Below are positions 1-11,851 of a DNA stretch of 64,000 nt, piece by piece. This stretch comes from Acanthococcus lagerstroemiae (lineage: Eukaryota > Arthropoda > Insecta > Hemiptera > Eriococcidae): the NCBI GenBank assembly GCA_031841125.1, contig CM063109.1:37390038-37454037 (forward strand), in the 5' to 3' direction. The translations under genes were made by a program, and so were the position numbers. Each line of letters opens with the position of its first letter. Position 1 is the first letter of the stretch. The notes below the pieces were generated by a model. The model was not told where the DNA came from, made no database searches, and worked only from the letters and a program-made list of their open reading frames with translations.

Positions 1-2420
1 CCTTTTTTTTTTTTTGGCCGAAAAAATGACGAAACGGTGTGAAAATTTGCAAATTTGCCGAAAATACAGTTTTTAATGCCGAGAAATAAATTTTTAGCGC
101 CCAAAAATCCTTGCTCTAGTTATGACGATTGAATGAGAAAGAAAACCCAAAAAACCCTGATATTTTTATCTTAAAAAACTCGGTCATTAAGCCAGAATTT
201 TTTTATTGACTAATTTTAAACTTACCCAATATAATAATTTTGTTAATTTGGATTCAACTTCTGTCTCTCAACTGCTCTATTTAAGGTAGGAATTAATGTG
301 CCCTATATTAAGAACGAGGGTTCCCCATATTGGGAACGCTTTTGGTTAATCAGCCAATTTAACATTTTTTTGAGTAAGTGGAATACTTAATATGAATATA
401 AGCTATACCTTCAATTTTCAACGCCTAGGCTAGAATACGATGTACTTTTCTTCACACACCCCGACTAGAAATATTGCCGTATCTTTGATGATAATTTTTT
501 TTTCTCTCAAAGTTATGTACCCCATATTAGGGAACTTCACCCTAATATTAAATTTGATCCAAAAGGTTTTCAAATCCTCTCAACGTTGTAAAATAAGTAA
601 TATGAAGTTACGTTTACGACCTTATGAATATTTTAAATAAATAACAAAAGTTACAAGAATTGTTGATGCCAGGAGGACGTGCTCTGAGTTTATCGGCATT
701 GTTGGCGAAGTAACTTTCCAAAACATCCGATCTTGTCAATTGGTTTTGCACATACCTGGGCGGAGAGAATTTTCAAAAATATAAATAAGTACACGATCGA
801 GGAACGCCGATTTAAAATTAAATAAGATTACCGCGCATATTTCATCCGCACTTACGCTATAGAAACAATAATAACGAAAACGGATGAAGCAAAAGAACGA
901 GCATACATTCGGATCATAATAATAATTTCTTAAAAAAAAAATCAACAAAGACGTGCGATAGTTATGAAAGCACAGGGCCAAATGCTGAGATTTGTTGGAT
1001 CTCGAGCTAAAAAGTTTAATTCATTCGATGGATTTTGGGGGGCTCGTCAATATGAGTGATTTAAAGTAGTAGTCTAACGAGGTTTGTGGCGTTCATTTTT
1101 GATTAAACGGGAAGTGTTTTATTGAGATGCGAGCGTATGTACTAGTAAAATGCACGCGGTAAACAGGATATTACATTACAAAATGGCTTAGAATTAAATA
1201 CATCTGCCTACGTATTTGAATGCGATGTACACAGAGTGTTTCACAAATGGTGCTCCTCTGTTTTTCTTTCGATCACGAAGTCGGATCTTCGAAAAACGAG
1301 AATGGATCTTCAAGTGACAAGGTCTAGTTTCTTTTCCGGTGAAGAATTTCTGTTCCTCAAAAAGGGAGCTTCAACGCACCAACTAGGAATCTTAAGGGAA
1401 GATTAACGGTAGTTATTCACACGTTTCAACGAGAGCATGCTAAAAACCATCTGTGTAAGTAAACGCCGAGTACGGCTTCTGATTGTGTCAGAGAGTTTGT
1501 ATGTCTTTTTCAATATTTGCGTTTCTAATTATTTTTTTTTGGAATAGGGCATAGAAATTGAAATAGTCGGCCAGCTTTGCGTTGGTGTGAGTTCTGCTAG
1601 TGTGCATTTGCATGCTGCGATTTGAACTGTAGTAGTGAATGTTTACATTTTGGCAGACTATTTTTCGCGATCTCCAGCGCGCTCTAGCGAGTTTGGAATC
1701 GCGAATAGTGAAGTCAGCTCGGTCGGTCAATTCGTCGCTTATGTATCAGTCAGCAGCGTGTATCTCATATTTTGGTCAATCAGCTGTTCCGCGAGTGTGA
1801 CGTTCTCTTTAATGATCGCGCGCGCAGGTCATCCGACGCCTTGTTCATCGTTTTGCAGCTAGAGCTGGACTGGACCGGTTTTCGGTTAACGAAAACGAAT
1901 TCTCAATCTCAATTCTGTAGACCACCCGTGCAGTGGAGGAAGAAGGGTAATTCTACAAATAGAGGCAATTTCAAGCTCAATATTTTTCATTTTATTTTAG
2001 GTATTTTTGTCAAGTTTTTTCGAATAAATTTACTGTTTACCTATCGAAGACTACATATGTATACTTGGGCATTCATTTTGATCTTTCAGTTTTTCAGTAA
2101 AAAAAGAAAACAAAATCCTCCTAACACGGTAATGAGAGGTGCACCACGGTAATGAAAAATTGTAGAATACAATCAAAAAACGTCTTATTTCATTACAATA
2201 CATAGGTATAGGAATTATTTTTTGTATTAGTAACGTCAACAAACTCTAAACAAATCTATGAAATTAGATGAGAACATATGAGGGGGAAAAAAACAGAAGT
2301 CAAAACGCAGTAACAAAAATGAAAGTAACGCTTGAAATATAATAGTCATGATACTTATACTCTAAATACAAATTTAAACTGACTGAAAAAGAAAATAACG
2401 CGAAAGAAACGCTTGAATAA
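1..2420. other. Gap: no gene supported
   Basis: No ORF here shows a recognisable domain and no convincing exon chain is visible. The stretch around 1635-1950 is locally richer in GC and could be a promoter or untranslated exon. It ends in a possible donor after GGAAGAAGG near 1947, but nothing downstream confirms a gene. The rest is AT-rich sequence with short homopolymers. Confidence 0.4.
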
Positions 2421-2429
2421 CACCTAATT

Positions 2430-2735
2430 AAGACGTTTCATTTACATGTATGTCTTCTGGAAAAATAAAAATCGTTTTCCGCTTGATAATTCGAATTTCT
2501 GGTTCTGGAAGGATTTGGATTGTCTTTCTTTATATCAGAGACGTCATTTTTACACATAATGAATTCTCTTTTAGATTTCTTATAAAAACTCTTAAATCCT
2601 TGAACTTGTAAATTCTCAATAATACGACATATGTAGCAATAAGGACGAGGAGTACCCTTTTTTGCTGTAGTCTGAGCGTCAAATTCAGCTAATATAAAAA
2701 CGTCTGTTTTTTAATACCGCGTCATCAATGCAAGG
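2430..2735 (-). pseudogene. Unassigned ORF remnant with Cys-rich motif
   Basis: Reading the minus strand, about 75 codons are open around a PYCYICR motif followed some 25 residues later by FIMCKND. The two cysteine groups suggest a small zinc-binding tail. It lies just 3' of the broken transposase-like ORF on the same strand, so it may be the C-terminal part of that element. I cannot name the family. Confidence 0.25.
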
Positions 2736-2747
2736 TAAAATCGGCTC

Positions 2748-4201
2748 TTAAATATCTACCGCATTTTCAGTGCAAGGTAATATCGGCTCTTGTAACTGAA
2801 TTTCTACGGGTGGAGTGTAGAATTCCTCATCTTCACTATTTTTATCATTGCTTGTTATTTCTTCTACATTGTCATAAGTTAGGTTGCCTAGCTTGAATTT
2901 TTTACAATCGATACATTTCAGACAACTCGAAAATTTCATAATTAACTGATTAGGTGCTCTTTCAGAATATGTAATTTGTTGTACTTTCATAGTACCATTA
3001 AATGTAGGCACGGTTGAAGGCAATAATGTTTTTACAGCATTAATTTCATCTTCATGAATGACGTACAACTTGATATTTCGTGTGTGCGCTTGTAAAGTTG
3101 CCACAAAATTCGGAAAATTCGATATATCAGCACCCTCTGCGTCACAATCATGTCTGCGGTTCTCTTTAATGTCCCACCTATTCCAGCCGGCGCTCCCTTC
3201 CCATGTCTCAACGCGCTGTAGTTCCATGTGGCGCTCTTCATTGTAGGAATCATGAACTTTAGCCCATGGGCAAACAGGTAAAACAACGTTTTATTTCTAT
3301 ATTGCGTGTTTGGTGCATCTGAGAGAGAGTGCACTATCTCCACGTTGAGACCATCTTTAATACATACTCGTATATTCGAAGATGGGACGTAAATGTGCCC
3401 AAACGGAACATGCACTATGTTCATTATATTCAGAGAGTGTGCACAAGGATTTCGAGATCAACTGAGAATAGGCATCCTTCCCAAAAAATATTTCAACAGT
3501 GTGCAATGTATACTGTTGCCTACTACCACCAAAATGGAAACTCTGTATTTCCTTTCCGTACTTGGCAGAATAATTTTCGCTGAAATCGCAATGAACTAAA
3601 ATTTCATTTGCAGTCAGCCTCTTTTTCAGTTGATCAATTTCATGGAATTGGTGGTAATAGATGCCTTCATGATGCATATATTGGTGTATCTCTTTCTCAA
3701 ATATGTCAATAGTATTCAGGAGAGTACCTTGTATCTTCTCTTTCACAGTATGCTTCACTGTCTTAACATTTCCTTTTAACAAGATTTTTTTATTTTCTCG
3801 TAACCCATTTACTGTACTGTACAGATTCGTCTTCTTCAAATTCAGAATACGGGATTACAGTGTTTTTACAATCAATACAATTTCGTTGCAAGCAGGCCAC
3901 ACTATTGGTATCACAACATAAATAAGCCGAGACTTCTTTGGGCGTCTTCTTATCAATCACACCGACTGTATAAGGCATCTACAAGGAATTCAACATTAGC
4001 GTGAATCTTATAGGCACAGGTATCCCGATCAGTTACTTTGGGAATGACGACCCAAAATTGTTTCAACCTACAAAACAGGACGTAAGAGATTTTATAGTTC
4101 TTCTCGGACTCGACAAACATTTTATTCAAAGATCCAAGGAGAAGTCTCTTTTGTTTTTTTACCTTCTTCATAGTGATGCAATCTTTTTTGCCAGGCAACA
4201 T
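2748..4201 (-). pseudogene. Broken transposase-like ORF, family unassigned
   Basis: Five overlapping minus-strand ORFs (4201-3953, 3978-3790, 3839-3357, 3424-3032 and 3227-2748) lie in different frames but read on from one another as one protein, so it carries at least four frame changes. Visible motifs in order are VHCDFSENYSAKYG, FHFGGSRQQYTLHT, LSDAPNTQYRNK and GHGKGAPAGIGGTLKRTAD-like residues (seen here as RHGKGAPAGIGG). Spaced acidic residues in the first and third motifs resemble a DDE-type nuclease core. I recall similar uncharacterised proteins encoded in many copies in insect genomes, but I cannot assign a superfamily. No introns or terminal repeats were found around it. The repeated frame changes mean it is dead. 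Confidence 0.5.
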
Positions 4202-4274
4202 TCTTGAAACATCGTCGCGTTCAAAAGAAGCAGTTACATTGAGCTTGCGTGGTTACCTCAGCTGGTTTCCGAAG

Positions 4275-4524
4275 TTGACTCTTCTTATCAACCTGTAACT
4301 CGCACATGATGAATCTGTGATCTGAATGGTATTTAAATTTTGCATCTACCGAATAGTAGTGAATTTTTTTTTCGAGTATATGCTGGGGCCAAAATATAGT
4401 CTATCTGGTTTTTGTAGCCCCTATCTTCACCTAAAAAGAAGCGGGACCCTCTCCCTTGAAGTTCCTCGTTACTCCGCATCGATTCAACGCGCTCAGAAGA
4501 TGGTGCGATTACTCCTTTGTACAT
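4275..4524 (-). pseudogene. LINE endonuclease-domain fragment
   Basis: On the minus strand the protein contains NQIDYILAP and, about 20 residues later, YHSDHRFI. These are the closing motifs of the APE-like (EEP) endonuclease domain of non-LTR retrotransposons. A frameshift in the A run at about 4364-4372 separates the two motifs. Upstream the frame meets a stop near 4555. It is a short, 5'- and 3'-truncated relic. It may belong to the same element class as the plus-strand relic at 20,884, which has the same two motifs. Confidence 0.6.
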
Positions 4525-4859
4525 GCTGTATGCTTCATCACCATGTACATGTTAATGAAATTGCATACTCAATTCCCCGTAAATACGTCATTCAGCAATC
4601 AGTAGGGTTACGATTTTTATTAAATTCGCATGATTTCGTCTTCTTCATCTTTATTTTATTTTCCTTGGTGTCCTCGAGTAGCAGACGTCACTTTGTGTAA
4701 TGTTTGTGAATAATTATTTCTTATCATCTTCAGTTTTTCATTTTGTGATTTTCGTTTTTCTCTTTGCTTTCCTTGAAGATTTATTTTGTCCCATGAAAAA
4801 GTGATTTGGCGATCAAAAAAATGAAGAAGCGGGGACAAATTCGTGAAACACCCTGCATA

Positions 4860-5300
4860 CCGGTATAAACGAAGTCAACAGATCAAAACCTCGAAGATTT
4901 AAACTTTTGCCTCAAAACTGAGACCCGATCAAAATTCTGACATGATATTTGAAGTTAGCGATCTAAAAAAAAAACTACTTTGAAAATTTGTTCATTTCAT
5001 CAAGCCAATTAAATTTTGGCCCTTTTTCGGTCTATAATTTGGATTGTTAGAATCAAATCTGGACCAGATCTAAAAACGGATGCGATATTCGACGTCAGGG
5101 ATTTAAGAAAGTTGATTGTTCCGTCCCTTCCTGAAATTATAGGTAACATTAGTCGTACGTTCGAGCCCCTCTTTTTGGGGGGAGAGAAAGTTTTTTTTAC
5201 CACAAAAGAAACTTGACCTTCTCAAATGAAATTCTGTTCGTTCCATGAATATCCAACTCCGCGACTGAAAATAAAAATAAGGGGGACTATTTCGTAAAAC
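4860..5300. repeat. Degenerate tandem repeat, ~138-bp period
   Basis: The word GACATGATATTTGAAGTTAG near 4940 returns in altered form near 5078 (GATGCGATATTCGACGTCAG), each followed by an A-rich stretch. A flanking phrase, GGACAAATTCGTGAAACACC near 4834, recurs near 5286. This indicates two to three decayed tandem units. The short ORFs on both strands here are by-products. Confidence 0.4.
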
Positions 5301-6836
5301 ACCTGTATGTAGAAGCTACACCTATCAGAAAGTAGGAACTAAAAATGAATACGATTACCCCATGCAAGTAGTATTTACAACAGGCCCGTAGCTAACCGCA
5401 TGTGTGTGCCAGGGCATGAGCCATAAGGGTACTACACAAAAAATTTTACTTACATTTTTTCAGCAAAATTTTATTTATTTTATTAAAACTTAATTATTTT
5501 TACTGAAACATTCTATCTTTCACTTTTAGCTGTTTTTATTTATTTTTTATTTTTTGTGGGATGTGCTAGCCAGGACGACGCCCATGTCAGCCTGCTCTAG
5601 CGTTAGCTATAGACCTGACTGACAATGGTAAACGATAGCGACATTAGACAGTTGCAATTAATTACGTCTAACCGAATAGGTAATAATAAGCAATTATCCG
5701 TATATCTAAATATGAATGAAAATTTCTTCATCCTAATTATTCGAGATGTGGTGCTATCGAAGACTGCTGAAAATACCATGAACTGATTTTGTAACGAACG
5801 TAGAAGTCCTAGCAAAAATAAAAAAATAAAAAACCATAGTAAAAAACATCAAGAATCGAAAACTGAAGTACATAGCATACAAAATCTGAGAAAATGGCAT
5901 TTTCATGCTGGCAGTACAAGGATGAATTCAAGGAAAGCCCATCAGAGGTAGGAGAAGATCGGAGCTTGTAACCACGAATTCGCCAGTGAACTCTGCGTGC
6001 AAGAATCTACGTTATACGATCAGATCTGCCAGGAATCGATGAATATACGAGCAGATGTACGCAACCTCTTGATGCAAGAGAAGCGACAAATACGACGACG
6101 AATTATAATAGGATGCATTATTAGCATTCGAGTGATGAAAGCAATATTAGGGCCCCGAAGATCATGATTATACGCCGAGTAATCGACTGTTTGGCAATCG
6201 ATTCAGGAATTAATCTATATTCTGCTAATTTGATGATACAACCTTGGCATACAGAGCACTTCAATTACGTTTATAGTTCATTATAAGTTATAAATCATTC
6301 TCGTTTTCCTTGTTCTTCGTCGCCCTATTTATGTTATAAAAATTAAAAGGTTACCATATCACATTTTGGTAAATGGGTTAAATAAACATGAGAAGAACTT
6401 TCTATGCGAATAAAAAAATAATAGTAATTCGTTCGAGCAAACAATCATAATGTACGACGATCGTTTACGTAACTAATTAATTGATTATTAGTCTTCCTGT
6501 AGACACTATCAGTGTTGGCTGTCAAATATATGTAATAATAAGTAAACAAAATAATAGGTGGAAAATGGCTACACAATTAAAGTAATCGAAAATCAATCCA
6601 ACCATTTAATAAATTAACATTCGAATCATCGAAACAATCGTGGTATTCTAAAACCGGAAAGCACAGAGGGAAAAATAACAAGAGGAGAAGACCAGGGGAA
6701 AATTTCTGACTATTTCTTATCTGGAGAAAACCTGAAATCACAGGAGGGGAATTTGTAGCCCTGTTTGTTTTACACGTGAAATTTAGATAGTTAAACTAAA
6801 ATCTAAAAATAATGAAAAATAAAAGAAGAAAATGTA
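5300..6836. other. Gap: no gene supported
   Basis: I see no exon chain or domain. T-rich runs at 5463-5560 followed by CATGTCAGCCTG resemble the reversed tails of retroposons, similar to one at 20,600-20,680. The segment 5890-6180 has balanced composition but no supported reading frame. Confidence 0.35.
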
Positions 6837-8430
6837 AGAACCCGGAAAAAACTCCGATGGTTTTTGGAAGAATTTTATCGAAAATCTTCGGAAAATGTAC
6901 GATGATTTCTAGAAAATAATTTCACTGGAAACCTTCCAGAAGAATCCCCGATGATTTTTAAGGAATTTCATCGGAAAGTTTTGGGGGGAAAATCCGATTC
7001 CCGAATAATTGAGACTATTTTCCACTCACGCGATGAAATCAGAAATTTTTCCGGAAGATTTTCGATGAAATTCTTCGGAAATCAACGCACAATTTCCGAA
7101 GAATTTTATCGAAAATGATTTGAAAAAATCACCGACAATTTCAACAAAAAAAAAATTTCATTGAAAATCTTCGAAAATAATCTCTAATAATTAACAGAGA
7201 ATTTCACTGGAAATAGGTATTAAGAAAAAATTTCCAAAAATTTCCGAAAAATTTCACAAAAAATCTTCGAGGAAAATCCCTGATCCCATCGCAGGAGTGA
7301 GGAATAGTCTCAATTATTCGGGAATCGGAATTTTTTCCGAAAAATTTCCGATGAAATTCTTTAAAAATCATCGGAGATTCTTCTCGAAGATTTCCAATGA
7401 AATTCTTCGAAGATCATCGAATATTTTTCCTGAAATTTTTTTTATAAAATTCTTCAAAAACAATCGGAGTTTTCCCCCGAATATTTCCTATAAAATTCTT
7501 CAAAAATTATCAAAATATTTTCTTAATGAATTTTGATGAAATTTTTTGGAAAACATTGACAATTTTTTCTAAAGACTCACTGAGTTTCTTTGTTAATTAC
7601 CGGAATTTTTTCCCAAAAATTTCCGATGAAATTCCTTAAAAATCATCGGAGATTCTTCTTGATTGTTAATGAAATTATTCTTTGGAAATCATCGGAGATT
7701 TTTCCTGAAGATTGCGATAAAATTCTTCAAAAACTATCGGAGTTTTTCTTCGAATGTTTCCTATTCAAAAATAATCGGAAAATGTTCTCGAAGAATTTTG
7801 ATAATTTTTTTTGGAAAACATTGGAAATTCTTTCTACAGATTTTCAACGGGATTCTTCGGAAATGTTCTGAATTTTTTCCCAAAAATTTCCGATGAAATT
7901 CGTTGAAAATCATCGGAGATTCTTCTCGACGATTTCCGATGAAATTATTCTTTAGAAGTCATCGGGGATTTTTCCTGATGATTAACGATGAAATTTTTCA
8001 AAAACCATCGAATTTTTCCGAAATATTTTTGATAAAATTCTTTGAAAATCGTCGAAAGATTTTTGAAGAAATTCTTCGGAAAACATTGGAAATTTTCTCT
8101 GAAGATTTCCGATAAAATTCCGCGGAAAAAAATTTCTGATGAAAATCTCTGGGAATCATCGAATCTTTCTACAGAAGAAATGCTTCAAAAATCATCATAG
8201 ATGTCTCTCGATGATTTCCAATAAAATCCTGTGGTATCGTTGGAGATTTTCCTTTAAATTTTCAACAAAATTCTCCTGAAATCGTCGGAAATTTTTCGCA
8301 GTGATGTCCGATGAAATTCTTCGAGAATGATCGGAAATTTTTCCTTAATATTTTCGATAAAATTCCTCGTAAATTATCTTTGGAAATCGAAGGAATCTTC
8401 TCGAAGATGAATGATAACTGCACGTGTTTC
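6837..8430. repeat. Array 1 of ~45-bp GAAGAATTTCATCGGAAA repeat
   Basis: The block consists of diverged units of about 45 bp built on CCGAAGAATTTCATCGGAAA plus GGGAAAATCTCCGATGAT. Up to about 7200 the units run in one orientation; from about 7300 on they run in the opposite one (TTCCGATGAAATTCTTCGGA). A non-repetitive phrase, CCCGAATAATTGAGACTATT, lies at about 6998 and returns inverted at about 7305-7325, so the switch is itself a large hairpin. Because 45 is a multiple of three, the array keeps several frames open, giving false 60-90 codon ORFs with a 15-residue period. The same family occurs at 13,930, 27,830 and 32,211. Confidence 0.8.
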
Positions 8431-8773
8431 TCGAAAAGAAGTCTACTCGGGTCTAGATGCATTCCCCCCCCCCCCCGAGCGAAAGCTTCAGTTTTGAAGT
8501 TAACACTCCTCTTTATGCACACAACTCAAAGGGAAACCTTTTTCCCGAAGCAAACGCTCTCACTCCTGAGCACAAGCTTCCTCTTCACTTTTTTTATGCA
8601 TACTCTCTGCAGCATGCGCTTCATTTTTGCAAAGTGAAAGCTGAAGCTTCTCTTTATGCATACCTCAAATTGTACCAATAATTTCGCCGGTGTTGCCATG
8701 TGTAGCATTCGCCACACACGCTATACCGAAGCTGCCAGCTGCCGGTCCTAATCTCATGATCTCAACTACCGTG
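8431..8773. other. Gap: C13 run and short direct repeats
   Basis: A run of 13 C lies at 8464-8476. The words CTCTTTATGCAnAC and GAAGCTT recur two to three times between 8480 and 8670. I see no gene. Confidence 0.35.
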
Positions 8774-9965
8774 TTTTTTTTTTTTTTTTAGTAAGTGAAC
8801 CCACTACAGCCTTGAAGGCCATTTTACAGTGGGGTGTTCTACAGTTTTGTACTCGTATTTACATCTTATGCGGACATAGAAGAAAAAAGAAAAATAATTA
8901 ATAAGTTTATACATATAAGTATATGCATTTGTGCGTAAGGGTGAGCGCAGGGAGTGGGGATAAGAAGGAGGGGACATTGATAGCCAAGCGAACCATATTT
9001 TTCAGTTTGGTGAGGCTCCAGGAAAGAGAAAGCGGACGAGATGGCGGCAGCAATGTCTTAAAGTGGCATCTCACTTGTGCGAAATAGTTCACGAAGAAAT
9101 TCAGATCTGTAGGAATCAAAAATACCTATCTAGGTTTCTATTTGGTTGTGATCGTGTGTTATAAATTCGCATCATCATATTCATAGGAGATTCTCGAAGT
9201 GCATTTGTTCTTGAATTTATCGGGGAAAATATGCATCTGCACCGACTTCCATATAGGCAGGTACATTAATTCTAACATTTTCTAGTAATGTGGGATCAGA
9301 TATTTTTTCATGGATGATATCATAAAGGAAGGTGAGTAGATAAATTTCTCTGCGTTTTTCTAAAGTTATTAAATTGTAGCCAGCTAACAGTTCGCTGTGT
9401 GATAGGTCTGTATAGGGTAATAACGGAAATCTTTGTAATATAGATACCGCAGAAATTTCTTTTGGATATTTTTTCAATTTTTCTGATGATATTCTGGGAG
9501 AGATGACCAAACGACATTTCCAAATTCCAGGTGCAGTCTGAACAAGGAAAAGTGAAGTATTTTTAAAACGTCGGAATATTAAAAATGTTTGCTATTTCTT
9601 ACTGTGAACCCTGCCATTCTCCTAGTTTTCTTATAAGCACTGTCGAGCTGCTGACTAAATGTTAGGTTGCTACTGATGTTAATTCATACATCTCTTACAG
9701 TATCTACCCTTTGAATTTCTCCTCCGCCTATTAAATAGGATTTCTGTATTTTATTTCTTTTTTTCGTAAAGGTTATTTGCAAACACTTTTTTACATTGAA
9801 AGCAAGTTTATTTTCAATACTCCACTGACTGAGGCAGTCAATATCCTGCTGTAATTTAAGGCAGTCACCTGGGCAAGATATGGTTTTATAAATTTTCAGG
9901 TCGTCTGCATAGAGAAGTACATTAGAGTGTTTTATTGATGGGAAAATGGTCTGTCGTTTCGTTGA
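8774..9965 (-). mobile_element. 5'-truncated LINE, reverse transcriptase C-terminal part
   Basis: Minus-strand translation from about 9965 gives KHSNVLLYADDLKIY, in which YADD is the catalytic motif of non-LTR reverse transcriptases. Then come CLKLQQDIDCLSQW and NKLAFNVKKC and, after a stop near 9685, SAYKKTRRMAGF. The last open part (9510-9217) contains REIYLLTFLYDIIH, typical of the C-terminal region of Jockey/CR1-like ORF2. A 3' untranslated stretch runs down to a T run on the plus strand at about 8774-8790, the poly(A) tail of the insert. It is truncated a little upstream of YADD and carries at least one stop, so it is dead. I found no clear target-site duplication. Confidence 0.7.
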
Positions 9966-9979
9966 ATGTTTTTGTTGCT

Positions 9980-11020
9980 CTAAAATAACGAAACAAACTT
10001 TGTTCGAAGTAAATCTAATAGAAATCTGTGATTATACATTATGTGAAATTTTTCATCAATTCTGAAAAATTTGACTGCATGCAGTGGGTGCTTTGTACTT
10101 CTCACAGCAGAATAATCGATTTTGTGTAGATATCTGAGCTTTGTGCAATAAGTTGGTCTTATCGAACGGCACGATTTCCTTACAATTTCTACATCCATTT
10201 TTGACTGCGGACAATTATCTGCATATTATAATGGAGGAACATAACTACTCGGGTACCATTATATGACCTCCCCCAAACAGAGGGGGAACAAAGAGAAGCT
10301 CATAGCCATTATTTCGACTATTCGTACTTCAAGCTGTAACACTTCCCATTTTAAACATCGAATGAAGCATCCTCCACACCGTGCAAACCCTTCAGAGCTG
10401 GGTCGTCCTGACGATCCCGCTTCATAAAGGGGACACTCAGTGTCCCTTTTCAGCGTACACCTGAGAGAGTTTCAAGATCGGGAGATCAGCAGAGGAAGCA
10501 CATCTTCGCCTGAGCCTGGCTACCCCAAACTCTACGTAGTACTCCCCCTCAGTACTACTTTCCGAGTACTGTCGGTTTCACAAGACAGTAGTGTCGATCG
10601 ATCACTAACCTAACATATCATTAAGAACTGACTAGCGTAACTCTTATGTAACCTATCGAAGGCGAATACTCAATAAGTGACTCACATTAGAGGTGAGCAC
10701 ACTTACCCAAAGTTCTGCAAATGTGATGCACAAAATCGCGATACGAGAATACACACTATGCAAGAGCATGAACGCGCGAAGTCACACAAACTGACCATAC
10801 GGTTCTATAGCCTCACGAAGATGGTGCCAAATGTGTGAGTAGGCGGTGCCTGTCGATACATCATCCCTATTGTTCACACCCTCGAAAAAATACTACCATT
10901 CCTTCGACAGGTCGAGTCTGCAAGCTTCGAGGTATCGGCTAGTGCCCAAGGGAGCCTAGAATACGGATGTTACGAAAAATAGGTTCTTACAGAGGAAGTA
11001 TGACAAACTAGATTCAAATC
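9980..11020. other. Gap with a small perfect hairpin
   Basis: No coding exon is supported. Around 10,425-10,450 lies the hairpin GGACACT-CA-GTGTCC with A and T flanks, terminator-like in shape but without context. The segment 10,250-10,980 is less AT-rich than its surroundings and may be an old retroposon, but I recognise no motif. Confidence 0.35.
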
Positions 11021-11023
11021 AGC

Positions 11024-11029
11024 TTTATT
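11024..11029 (-). terminator. Candidate poly(A) signal of cathepsin B
   Basis: TTTATT on the plus strand is AATAAA on the minus strand. It lies about 620 bases past the cathepsin B stop codon. Position and orientation fit, but no cleavage site can be confirmed from sequence. Confidence 0.3.
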
Positions 11030-11645
11030 CAAAAAAATTATAATATCGTCGTAAATTTGACTGTCTTGCGACAGTACACCCGCGACATGAAATAAAAAAC
11101 AATAGAATCAACCACTAATCAAATTTACAAGAAATAAAATAAAAAATGTGTAAAATAATCTGCAAAAACTTGCAAGAACTACGGAGTTAATATGACTGAA
11201 ACTAAATTTTCTCATTAAAACAGTAAAGCTCGAAAAAAATTTCAACTTCTTTTTCTAATTTAGACGCATTACTATATCATAACGAGTGAACAGCCAAGTG
11301 ATGATCAAAACTAATCACAGGATAAAATGAATTATAAACCGTAGTGCTCATTCCACTACAGAAAACCGGTAAACATATTCAAGTACATTCTCGGAAGTTA
11401 TATCGAAGAAGGCTATTCGGTAAATACATGATATAGAGTATAAATGACTTTAAATTTTCCGAATCTTATCAAAATGATAGAAACAAAATGTTAATCTTAA
11501 AATTAGCGAAACTAACGAGTAATTATAAACGATGCTTAACTTTTATGTCTATCACAGACCCAATAATTGAGAATTAAAAGTGTAAAAAGAGTAACAAAAA
11601 AGAGAAAATGCGAGTACGTCCTTCGCAACACCAAATGATGAATAA

Positions 11646-11851
11646 TTATATTTTCGGTAATCCAGCGCTAATGTCGTCTTCGATTCCGCATTCGTTACTA
11701 CCACGCTTGATTTTGAAGTAACCGTGATCGCCCCAGTCGGTATTCCAAGAATTTGCAACCAACCAGTAAGGCGTGTCATTTTCTACTCCCCAGCCCAAAA
11801 TACGAATAGCGTGACCACCGAGCATCCCACCTTTGACATGTTGATACACGC
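11646..11851 (-). CDS. Cathepsin B exon 6: catalytic His and Asn, stop
   Basis: 67 codons plus stop, carrying [25 protein letters not shown] and [14 protein letters not shown]. It completes the active-site triad and the S2 pocket. Confidence 0.95.

Noticed and set aside
7297..8115. Open frames of 70-93 codons rich in F, K, I and N in the repeat array
   Set aside because: They follow the ~45-bp repeat period on both strands and show no codon conservation or domain. They are by-products of a repeat length divisible by three.
6837..8430. CRISPR-like array
   Set aside because: Units are degenerate, without constant repeats separated by unique spacers, and they switch strand; the genome is eukaryotic.
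10425..10450. Rho-independent-type terminator
   Set aside because: The hairpin with T tail is only coincidental in eukaryotic DNA; no gene ends nearby.
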